Below, in pieces: positions 36,429 to 44,392 of a stretch of DNA of 64,000 nt (the first letter of the stretch is position 1; each line of letters begins with the position of its first letter). The position numbers and the translations under genes are program-made. The stretch is from Brevibacillus centrosporus (lineage in GTDB: Bacteria > Bacillota > Bacilli > Brevibacillales > Brevibacillaceae), in the NCBI RefSeq assembly GCF_003710815.1, contig NZ_RHHP01000042.1, positions 1-64,000 on the forward strand, written 5' to 3'. The notes beneath the pieces were generated by a model. It ran no database searches. It was given only the letters and a program-made list of their open reading frames with translations, and had not been told where the DNA came from.

Positions 36429-37790
36429 TCACCTGTACGGAAGATGCTTTATCTTTTTCGTCATGAACCGTTTGTCAATGAAGCGCGCTACCAGCAAGGA
36501 GATAATGGTTAACAGAATCAGATTCCCATAAGTCTCTAAAGAAAACGGTTTGCCTTCAAGCATAATTTGGTTGGCTCGATATTCTAATCGCTTCACAGCG
36601 TGCTCTGCACTTAAAATGTCCTCTTGCTTTGACAGATCCTCAATCGGTGCCTCGAATACAAATCTATCTGGTGAGTTTGCATGTATGAGCAGTGCATTCT
36701 CGCTTCGCCCAGCTTCCTGCCATTGCTGAATATCCTTAGCTGCAATTGTTTTGGCATCAGCCCCGGGTACGATCATTTTATCGAGCTTCGGTGCATTTGG
36801 CATTTGATACCTAGCCAGAAGTATGAGATTGTGTGCAGTAACCACTGGCCGCTCTGATTGGGAAATGGTCAATACATTCGTCGTTCCGGTATCCGAGTAA
36901 GAATCAAAGATGGAAGAGAGCGCCAATTCTTCTATTCCGTTGTATAGCAGCACTCCTGTTTTTTGCTTGTGCCACTGATAAGCATTGTTTAACAGGTATG
37001 TCATAAACTTCAAATCAATTGAATAAGGATCAACATCTGGATGATGTAGAAACGGATAAGAAGGATAATGAACCTCCTTGGCAATCTGATTCGCAACAGG
37101 TTCTCCTAATTCTTTTGAAATAACGTACAGGACCGCGTCAATTCCAGCTGTTTGACCAGCTGATGTGATTATGTTACCTTCTACGACGTACCGTTTGCTT
37201 ACTGTCCAAGCAGTATCTGGAAAAAACCTTTTCATATCCGGCATGATTTGCCAATGAGTTGCTGCTGATTTTCCCTTTAGTAATCCTGCATCTGCGAGTT
37301 GAGCCGATCCTGCACAAATACTCAACAGTGTCGTATCCGCGTGCTTTTTAATCCATGTAAGGACGCTTTGATATTGACTACCAAAAATAAGCATATTCGG
37401 AACAACAATTATGTCAGGACTCTTTCCTAGCAATCCATCCAATTCTTGAAAAGTAACGTGTGGTACAACATCTAGCCCACCGGTTAATGATTTCACCTGA
37501 TGATCGGGGGCAACCGCGTAAACGTTATAAGCTCCCGTTCTAGAAAATAGATTATACGGCATGAGAAAATCAAAATCTTCGGTAATCGTGTCCCCCAATA
37601 CGACTGCAACAGTTGGCTTAGCGGGATCATGTTGAGGTATCGTTACTCCCTGTAAAAGAGGGACAGGCTCTTCTCGGAAGGACTGGTAAAAGTCTATCTG
37701 TGAATTTCGAAATCCGACAGCTCCGACGCTGCCAGCGATTAACACAAAAGTCACTACATAAATAGCGATGCGCATTAGTATTCGAAACAT
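36429..37790 (-). CDS. Membrane-anchored tandem DJ-1/PfpI-like protein, paralogue 3
   Basis: Protein of 453 residues, same architecture: N-terminal helix (about 8-27), DJ-1/PfpI domain with LSICAGSAQLADAGLLKGK (Cys about 159), TSAGQTAGIDAVLYVIS, second DJ-1-like half (GVLLYNGIEELALSSIFDSY ... KMIVPGADA), C-terminal helix ending FIDKRFMTKKIK. The ATG at 37790 follows TAGGAGGAG. It starts 57 bp after the decayed His-rich gene and is probably cotranscribed with it from the unit C promoter. Three divergent yet equally long copies, all keeping the Cys, argue for retained function. Confidence 0.8.
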   Translation of the reverse strand: MFRILMRIAIYVVTFVLIAGSVGAVGFRNSQIDFYQSFREEPVPLLQGVTIPQHDPAKPTVAVVLGDTITEDFDFLMPYNLFSRTGAYNVYAVAPDHQVKSLTGGLDVVPHVTFQELDGLLGKSPDIIVVPNMLIFGSQYQSVLTWIKKHADTTLLSICAGSAQLADAGLLKGKSAATHWQIMPDMKRFFPDTAWTVSKRYVVEGNIITSAGQTAGIDAVLYVISKELGEPVANQIAKEVHYPSYPFLHHPDVDPYSIDLKFMTYLLNNAYQWHKQKTGVLLYNGIEELALSSIFDSYSDTGTTNVLTISQSERPVVTAHNLILLARYQMPNAPKLDKMIVPGADAKTIAAKDIQQWQEAGRSENALLIHANSPDRFVFEAPIEDLSKQEDILSAEHAVKRLEYRANQIMLEGKPFSLETYGNLILLTIISLLVARFIDKRFMTKKIKHLPYR

Positions 37791-37847
37791 TTCAATCTCC
37801 TCCTATTACTTAACCTTCTATTCTTTCTTGTTCTGGTTAACTTCACG

Positions 37848-38644
37848 TCATTTCTCTTCTGCTATCGCAACTACATAAGAAAATGTCCTGATTTTCCCAT
37901 CTTGTTTAAAATCAGCCCATATTTTATACAGACCGGGATTGGAGAACTTTGTCTCAAAGATTGGCTCTTCCCCATTGGATGGGTGGACATGAAGATATTT
38001 TTGAGCATTTTCATCCAGAATGACTACATGCCCCATAGCACCTAAATAAGGAGTAAGTTTGGTGCGATCCAAGTCAAATTTCAGCGAAACGGGTTCGTTT
38101 GTACGAAAAGAACTCATGTTCAGCTTTACTGTTTCTCCCTCTACCGTCTGAATGAGTTGGTCATCAGGCTTGAGTTCCTCATTGTCCACTGAAACGACTG
38201 GATTCCCAACAACAAAGGGTACTGGCTCAACCGAATATACTAGCTGCTTTGGCTTAATATCAATAAATGCCTTATAAAAACCATTCGGCAGTATTTTCCC
38301 AATCCTAAATTCTCCCTTCCCAATCCTCTCTGGATGGAGGTGGTAATACTTCTCCTGATGTTCATCCACAATGATAAAATGAAGTAGTTTTTCATGATTG
38401 ATCACAAGTTCATGAGCGTCATTACCGTGCCCTTCCTCTCCATTTTCATGAACACCATCACCATCCGTTCGCAGCTGTTCTACGGCAACCACCTGTTGAT
38501 TTTCAACAAGATAGCTTTCATAAAATGCATATCCCCCAAACACTACTGCTAATTACAGAAGCGCACCAAACACCGCTTTCACCTTTTCTTTTCTTTATTA
38601 CCAGTTCCTTGAGTGTTGCCATCACGAATGCTATCCATCTACAT
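37848..38644 (-). pseudogene. Decayed N-anchored His-rich surface protein
   Basis: The open part (38543-37848, 231 residues) has two similar domains, each with a LHFIIVDEHQEKYYHLHPE-like or GHVVILDENAQKYLHVHPS strand, reminiscent of cupredoxin-like or YtkA/FixH metal-associated folds. Upstream on the same strand the missing start is visible: AGGAG, ATG (38644), then TAG at codon 2, then MDSIRDGNTQGTGNKEKKR, a one-base loss in AAAAGGTG, then VKAVFGALL, TAA (38553-38555), and LAVVFGGYAFYES. Two stops and a frameshift thus interrupt the cytoplasmic tail and membrane anchor. The domain family is only a resemblance. It shares the unit C promoter with DJ-1 paralogue 3. Confidence 0.65.
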
Positions 38645-38704
38645 GCTCATTTCTCCTCGTGTTGATGAATGATAATATCGTCGTTACTGAATTGCTGTAC
38701 CCAA

Positions 38705-38737
38705 AATATAAATCGCTACTGTGAACACAATATGAAC
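38705..38737 (-). promoter_or_regulatory. Promoter with GTTCA direct repeats, unit C
   Basis: On the minus strand: GTTCATA, 4 bp, GTTCACA, nine bases, then TATATT (38705-38710). Repeat period 11 bp; spacing to the -10 identical to unit A (32791-32823). It precedes the decayed His-rich gene and DJ-1 paralogue 3. Confidence 0.6.
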
Positions 38738-38739
38738 TC

Positions 38740-39053
38740 TGTATTTTCGTTAAAAGGGCTTGAATGCATATCCCGTTGAGGCTGCAACACCTTTTTAAGC
38801 ACAGAAAAAGCCTGTTGGTTGAGGAAAGACGAATCGTCATTCCAGTCAACAGACTTGCGTAAACGGTCCCAAACAAATTGGTGAAGGATACAGCATCTGG
38901 TTATTTTTATTGTGTGGCAACTGTTCCTACTGAATGAAAAAGGGAGTGTATACCCCATGGAAAATTGACTCTATTTAGCCTCTCTCGCTAATGAAACGGT
39001 ATCATTACAGCAGGGCAACTAGTGTCGACTGTCTGCGTACAAATTAACTTTCC
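38740..39053. other. Gene-free stretch upstream of the cassette
   Basis: No supported gene. Two overlapping short minus-strand frames (38631-38876 and 38716-38958) read like one interrupted coding remnant across two frames (QPQRDMHSSPFNEN in one), but I cannot assign a family. Confidence 0.35.
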
Positions 39054-41003
39054 TCAAACAAGAAATTCTGCCATAATCTGCTCGAGATCGAAGGGCGTTA
39101 CCCCTTCCTCAGGAGAAAAAATAGCATCCGCTTGGTCTCGGGTTTCTACCGACTCCCCTCTTGCTTCCACATGGAGAGAGAACAAATCGTACAGGTCAGG
39201 CTTTCGCCAGGCCGTCATGGCTTTCCCCATCAGTACCATACCTTTTGGGTTGCCTTCGACATGATTGTAGTGGTGTGGATTTCTCGTCAATGCTAAATCT
39301 GTCCAGATGACCTCGCGTTTCACCAGGTCCATGATGACTGGAATCGCAATCTGCGTATCAGCCGTGACGTCCATCTTGTTCGCAACCGTGGCGGGCTCAA
39401 ATATCTCGCCAGAAAGAGGTTTCTTCCGCATCATCCAGCCCGTAAAGCACTCTGGCAAGTTGCAGTAAGGTTGATTCGTGAAGGAGTGTAGAGTGGCTAC
39501 GAGATAACGACCTCCAAAGTTCACAATGGAAGGAATATGCAGATTTATGAATTCACACGCCCCCTGAGGAGCCGAAACCATATCCCCACTGTGGGCAGCC
39601 TGGTATTTAGAGGACCGCAAATTCGTATAAGAAACATGCACCACATACTGCCAGTTCTGGTCGTACATGACGGCTGACAGATCAATATCGACACGCCCCG
39701 TTGGCTTACCATCAACATTCCCCTCTTTCCACCCCTCCCTCATCGGAAGCCGGCTTCCCCTTACGATCGTATGAAGGGCTTTGCTGGCAGACCTCTGAGA
39801 AAACGGCACGTTCAAGCGATCGTCGACGAACACTCTTCCCAATGGAGGTAGCTCAGCAAATGCTGAATCAGCGACTCTTTACATATTCGCACGATCTCCT
39901 GGCACGCAGCTTCATCGATAACTGGCAGGGTATAAGGAGCTGCAAATGCTTTTGCGACGTTTCCTTTAGGAAAGGGCAAAATGATTTTTCACTTGAAGCA
40001 GCACAGGCGTCGATACCTGACTGGCGACCTCTCCAAAAGCCAGTGCAACATACTCGCTTTATTCGGTCGAGCGCAACAGGTGATCAAGCCTTCTGGCAAA
40101 TTCACCCGGCCGCTGCATCAACAACTCGATTGCATTCCAGATCTATCGCGATTGAAATGCGAGCTCCACTGATGTGTTATATGTTGTAAATGGCTTGTTA
40201 TTCCGCAGGATATCAAAAGCTTCTTCACAACGGGCATATCTATGCTTGTATTCGGAGGGGTGCAGAATTTCGCCTAGTCGAATCCAGCGTTCCTTATACC
40301 TGAGCATATCCTCCACAATAGGGTGACATTGTTCCAGCAACCCAAGCAACAGCCGTCTTTCGCTCCGTTTCAGCTTGCGAAAACGGGTAGCTTCAGCCAG
40401 GCTGATATCACCATCCGATAAAGCCACTGCCAAACGCAGGACATCGGTAGCCGTTTTGAAGTATCGTCCGATCCGGTTTACGTCGGCTTTATCCTGTTTC
40501 AATAAACACCCCACCATGAATCCCACATTTTCCTTGAACGGAATCACGTCTGGCAGAATCGCATCCAATTCATCCGGCTCGGCGAACTCAACAGCAGCTC
40601 CAACATCTTCTCGGTCCGTATCTGAGATAGATGTCTTCGCTTGGATCAGCTGACGGATCATAGCATAAAAGTCATCCTTGCTTCCCAAATCAATGACTTT
40701 CAGCTCTTCGTCATTCTGAAACGTAGGTCTGCTTGTTCGCTCATAAGCAGGCAGGTCCAGTGTAAGGTAATGGTAAATGGCATTCAGATAGAGCTGTGCA
40801 TCCGATGCCTGCATCACCTGCTCGGGAAATCCCGGATACATAGGCTGGTATTGCACATGTGCGCCGAGCAGCAACCGAATATCCGCATCCAGCTGACGAT
40901 AAAACGCTGCAAACTGGTCCTTGGATAAGGTGCGTAAAGCATGCATCAATCGATGGGAGAACGTGTATCCAAGAGACTCCACATTATTCATAGCGGTAGC
41001 CAA
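39054..41003 (-). pseudogene. MXAN_6230/SCO0854-family (Ter-associated) gene, heavily interrupted
   Basis: The N-terminal part (41003-40143; frame open up to about 41115 without a clear start) has SLGYTFSHRLMHALRTLS and LLLGAHVQYQPMYPGFPEQV. The C-terminal part (39842-39054) has PFSQRSASKALHTIVRGSRLP, RVDIDLSAVMYDQNW, YTNLRSSKYQAAHSGDMV and LPECFTGWMMRKKPLSGEIFEP. Both match my recollection of the SCO0854 family, whose C-terminus is TerD-like. Between them the frame can be followed through TAG (40143-40145), TAA (40059-40061), a frameshift near 39970 (to FPKGNVAKAFAAPYTLPVID) and another near 39860 (HF|AELPPLGRVFVDDRL). At least four lesions, so non-functional. Family members are thought to act in metal or envelope stress alongside TerD proteins. 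Confidence 0.75.
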
Positions 41004-41304
41004 ATATACCTTTGGGAGTCGATCGGCTCTTTTCCCTTGGCTGACAATCAGTTTATTTGCTCTTCTTAAAAAATCGTATTGATCATCATTAAAGTGTCCA
41101 GGAAAGCTCGATCCCTACTGTCATTAGGAGTCAAGTAGAAGGAAGGATCGCAATAGCCTGAAAGCTGGGAGTTCAAAGCCGTTGACCTTGAACGCTTGAT
41201 GCATTCAGCATCACATACTGCCCCAGCTGCGAACATGGCGAAAGTATTACGACTTGGAAAAATAGTCCGAATAAAAATGGGGCAAAAGCGGTCTTTTCCA
41301 CAAG

Positions 41305-41331
41305 AAAAAAGGACAGCAACAGATGCTGTCC
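41305..41331 (-). terminator. Terminator after the OatA-like gene
   Basis: GGACAGCA/TGCTGTCC with AAAAAA on the left, giving a T6 exit on the minus strand, 23 bp past the acyltransferase stop. Confidence 0.88.
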
Positions 41332-41353
41332 TTGCCTTGCCATTATCCTGTTT

Positions 41354-43414
41354 TCAATCCTTCTTCTCAGTCGCTGCTTTCTGAATAGCTTTCGCCAAGA
41401 ACTCGGCATAAAACTTCGCACCCTCTGGTCTAAGGTGGACGCCGTCATCATAGAAAAAGATGTCCTTGCCTATACTGGCCGTGTACCAGTCGAGCAAAAC
41501 GGTATGCGGGTAGGTCGCAGCTACTTTCGCAAGTGTTGTATTGACGACACTTTCCCAAGGCTTCGGAACTCTCGTATTCACCAGAATGATGTGATCAACG
41601 CCATCAAGTGAATCCAGGAGCTTGATTAGCTGTTTCTCGCTGAAGGACCCATTCGTCCCCAGTTCGATAACAACCGTGTCGCCAAGCAGCCCTTTTGCTT
41701 TGAGGTTCTCCAGCACAGCAGGAGCTTGAGACATTTGTCTTCCGATTTTGCCGTCGATGACAATGCCTGGCAGCAGCTTTTCCAGAAAAGGTTCGATATC
41801 CAGCATAACGGAGTCACCCAGAGCCGTGACTCCTTTTCCAGATCCCATCGGTTTTTGCTCTTGCTTTTCATTCGAGTCGGCTGTTTTCTGGTCTTGCTCT
41901 TCTGTCGCTGTCTGATCAAGCTGGCCTTCCTGTTTTACACCCTCATCTTCAGCGACAGCTACATCCTTTTTCTGTGCCGAATCTTTTGCTGGTGTCGATT
42001 TCCCGCCAGCCTTTGCTTGTTCGGATGTTTCCTTTTTACCGCCCTTTTCCTCCGCCTTTGAAGATGCGCTTTGCTTATTCCCAGCAGAACCGTTCGGATG
42101 GACTGGACCTACCTGTTTGGGCAGTTCAACCGTGTAAACGACATTCTGTTTAGGGGCTTCCGCTTTTTTGCTGGAGACAGGGGTTTGACTGGCAGTCGCA
42201 TCAGAGGTCAGCGATGCAACACCGAAGTATGTCGCACACAAAACCACAGCGCATGCATAGGCAATGATTCTCTTATAGCTTCTTTTCTGCCCTTCGCGGC
42301 GCTGGGCCATTCGCGACCAGATTCTTCCCAGTGCTCCATGGCGAATGGGTTCCTCGATGTATTTCCATGACAGTGCTGCCAGTACTATGCAAGCGAGCAC
42401 TTGAAGAATGGCGCGAGGGATCGCGTATGCATCTGTATGCTCCGGACCGGGATTGGTCAGCACAATGACCGGGTAATGCCACAGGTAGATTCCATACGAC
42501 CGGACGCCAAGCCATTTCAACGGCTTGCAGCCCATCCATTTGGCGAGTGTACTCGCGGGGTGAGCCAATGCAGCGACGACGAAAGCACTTACGACAGAGA
42601 GAAGGACAAGACCTCCGCGATACAGGAACTCATCATATTGATTCGTTTTCCAAATCGCCAGTAGCATAATGACAAGTCCTGCACCACCAGCCAGGTCAAT
42701 GGATAAGCGCGCACGGCGGGAAATGGTAGCGGATAGCTTGCGACTCGGCCACACCATCGCGAGTGCCGCACCGATCAGCAAAGCGAATACACGTGTGTCC
42801 GTACCGTAGTAGACACGGCTTGGATCGAGTCCAGGTTCGTACATCCACGCCATCGCTACTGCAGAGATTGCGGCAGCCAAAAGTGTAATCACGACGAGCG
42901 GACCACGTCGCTTCATATAACGAAGCCCGAGGGCGAGTAATAGTGGCCAGAACAAGTAAAACTGTTCTTCGACTGCCAACGACCATAAATGACCGAATGG
43001 CGATGGGGGGCCAAACTTTTCGAAATAGGAAACATCCTGAAAAATGAGCCACCAGTTACTGACGTACAGCACAGCTGCTGGGACGTCGCCTTTCATACTG
43101 GGAAGATGGTCTGGCTTGAACCAATTTACCCAAGCTACAACCACAACCAGCAGTAACAAAAGAGCGGGTAACAGCCTACGGGCACGACGTAACCAAAAAT
43201 CTTTCATATCGAGACGTTGATTCCGGCTCCACTGGGCAATGAGCAGATCCGTTATGAGATAACCAGAGAGAACAAAAAAGATTCCGACACCCAGCAATCC
43301 TCCAGGTGCCCAATTGTAATTGATGTGGTACAAAATAACAGCAAACACTGCCAAGGCTCTCAGCCCGTCGATTCCAGCCATGTATCGGCTGGTGCCTTTC
43401 AATGGCTCAGGCAT
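41354..43414 (-). CDS. OatA-like peptidoglycan/polysaccharide O-acetyltransferase
   Basis: Protein of 686 residues combining an N-terminal acyltransferase-3 membrane domain (about 12-370; GIDGLRALAVFAVILYH, FFVLSGYLIT, SLAVEEQFYLFWP) with a Lys/Glu/Ser-rich linker (about 415-515) and a C-terminal extracytoplasmic SGNH esterase-fold domain: ALGDSVMLD (Ser), ELGTNGSF (Asn), DDGVHLRPEGAKFYA (Asp/His). OatA-type enzymes move acetyl groups across the membrane onto muramic acid and protect against lysozyme. The ATG at 43414 follows GGGGAGG. The start is about 400 bp from the nearest good -10 (TATAAT, 43818-43823). Confidence 0.9.
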   Translation of the reverse strand: MPEPLKGTSRYMAGIDGLRALAVFAVILYHINYNWAPGGLLGVGIFFVLSGYLITDLLIAQWSRNQRLDMKDFWLRRARRLLPALLLLLVVVVAWVNWFKPDHLPSMKGDVPAAVLYVSNWWLIFQDVSYFEKFGPPSPFGHLWSLAVEEQFYLFWPLLLALGLRYMKRRGPLVVITLLAAAISAVAMAWMYEPGLDPSRVYYGTDTRVFALLIGAALAMVWPSRKLSATISRRARLSIDLAGGAGLVIMLLAIWKTNQYDEFLYRGGLVLLSVVSAFVVAALAHPASTLAKWMGCKPLKWLGVRSYGIYLWHYPVIVLTNPGPEHTDAYAIPRAILQVLACIVLAALSWKYIEEPIRHGALGRIWSRMAQRREGQKRSYKRIIAYACAVVLCATYFGVASLTSDATASQTPVSSKKAEAPKQNVVYTVELPKQVGPVHPNGSAGNKQSASSKAEEKGGKKETSEQAKAGGKSTPAKDSAQKKDVAVAEDEGVKQEGQLDQTATEEQDQKTADSNEKQEQKPMGSGKGVTALGDSVMLDIEPFLEKLLPGIVIDGKIGRQMSQAPAVLENLKAKGLLGDTVVIELGTNGSFSEKQLIKLLDSLDGVDHIILVNTRVPKPWESVVNTTLAKVAATYPHTVLLDWYTASIGKDIFFYDDGVHLRPEGAKFYAEFLAKAIQKAATEKKD

Positions 43415-43908
43415 GTTGACGGCCTCCCCTGCGTGCGTGGTTCCATTCTTGATGAGACTTTGCCGTACTCGATATGCAGCTCATCTGCATTCTCCCCTTT
43501 TTGTTTCCATTCTGTTCATTGACTAAAGTTGACCGGGGTCAGCCATTCCACATCGGGAAATGCGTGCTGTATGAATGCAAAGCCCCCCTATTTTCCTCAA
43601 ATAGAAAACGGGGCTGGTATCCTTTTTCATGGTTCCAATCATATTTGCCCGTATTCAGGATGTGTGTAGCGACTCGCTTTTTGGGGTATGCCCTCTTTTC
43701 GTTTATTGATGTATCATTCATCGCCTCTTTCCCGTCCCCATTTACAGGAAATTACCTTTCGTTTGCGAGTATGGGTTCATATGTACGCTTCAAGCTGAGG
43801 TAACCTCGAGTAATTCGATTATAAGACGATCCGCAGGTAAAACACGTTACAAAATGTTTACGAAGTTCGGGAGGAAACTTTCCCGGAATTCATCGACAAA
43901 AAGAAAGA
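43415..43908 (-). other. Upstream region of the OatA-like gene
   Basis: About 490 bp without a firm gene. It contains a -10-like TATAAT (43818-43823, minus), a hairpin AGCCCC...GGGGCT with an inner TATTT/AAATA helix (43583-43610), and a 60-codon minus-strand frame (43539-43721, MNDTSINEKRAYPKKRVATH) whose ATG is close to GAGG. If transcription starts at the TATAAT, this is a long leader that may encode a small peptide. Speculative. Confidence 0.3.
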
Positions 43909-43942
43909 GAAGCTGTTGGCGTCAATATCTGCCAACAGCTTC
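43909..43942 (-). terminator. Terminator of the small membrane-protein gene
   Basis: Perfect 12-bp stem GAAGCTGTTGGC/GCCAACAGCTTC, followed on the minus strand by TCTTTCTTTTTG. Its orientation supports the short gene at 44003-44203. Confidence 0.85.
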
Positions 43943-44002
43943 CTTATGTAAGCGTTGCTCCGTACCGGAAATGATCTGACAATCTATGATCATTTTCCAA
44001 CA

Positions 44003-44203
44003 TTAAATGTGATGTGTAAACAAATAATTCAAGAAAAGTCCTCCACTAATGACCGCAATTACCATGAAAATAATGCCACTGCGAATCCGTTGCGAAAGGA
44101 GACGCATGAACCCGAGACAAAAGAACACACCGGTCACCAGAAAATACGCGATTCCCACCCAAAATAAACTCCACGGCAAGCTCGCCAAATCTACATTACC
44201 CAA
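44003..44203 (-). CDS. Small two-helix membrane protein, unknown
   Basis: Predicted 66-residue protein with two hydrophobic helices (about 12-34 and 43-62) separated by LSQRIRSG. It begins at TTG 44203 after GGTAGGTG. I do not recognise the family. Support comes from membrane-protein-like composition and the strong minus-strand terminator 60 bp downstream. It is divergent from the multicopper oxidase gene, so it could share that control region. Confidence 0.5.
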   Translation of the reverse strand: MGNVDLASLPWSLFWVGIAYFLVTGVFFCLGFMRLLSQRIRSGIIFMVIAVISGGLFLNYLFTHHI

Positions 44204-44392
44204 CGACTACACCTACCCTACTCTCATCTGCTTTCCATTTTTTCACCATTGATACTCCATTATAACAGGTCTTTCGTCCAACTTCTGATCCCTATCACAT
44301 TCGTAACAGAAGTTTCATACATCGATGTCTTCATGGTTTCTCCATATTGTTTTGCTACTGTCGCGTTATACAACATCAAAGGAGGCATTCAC

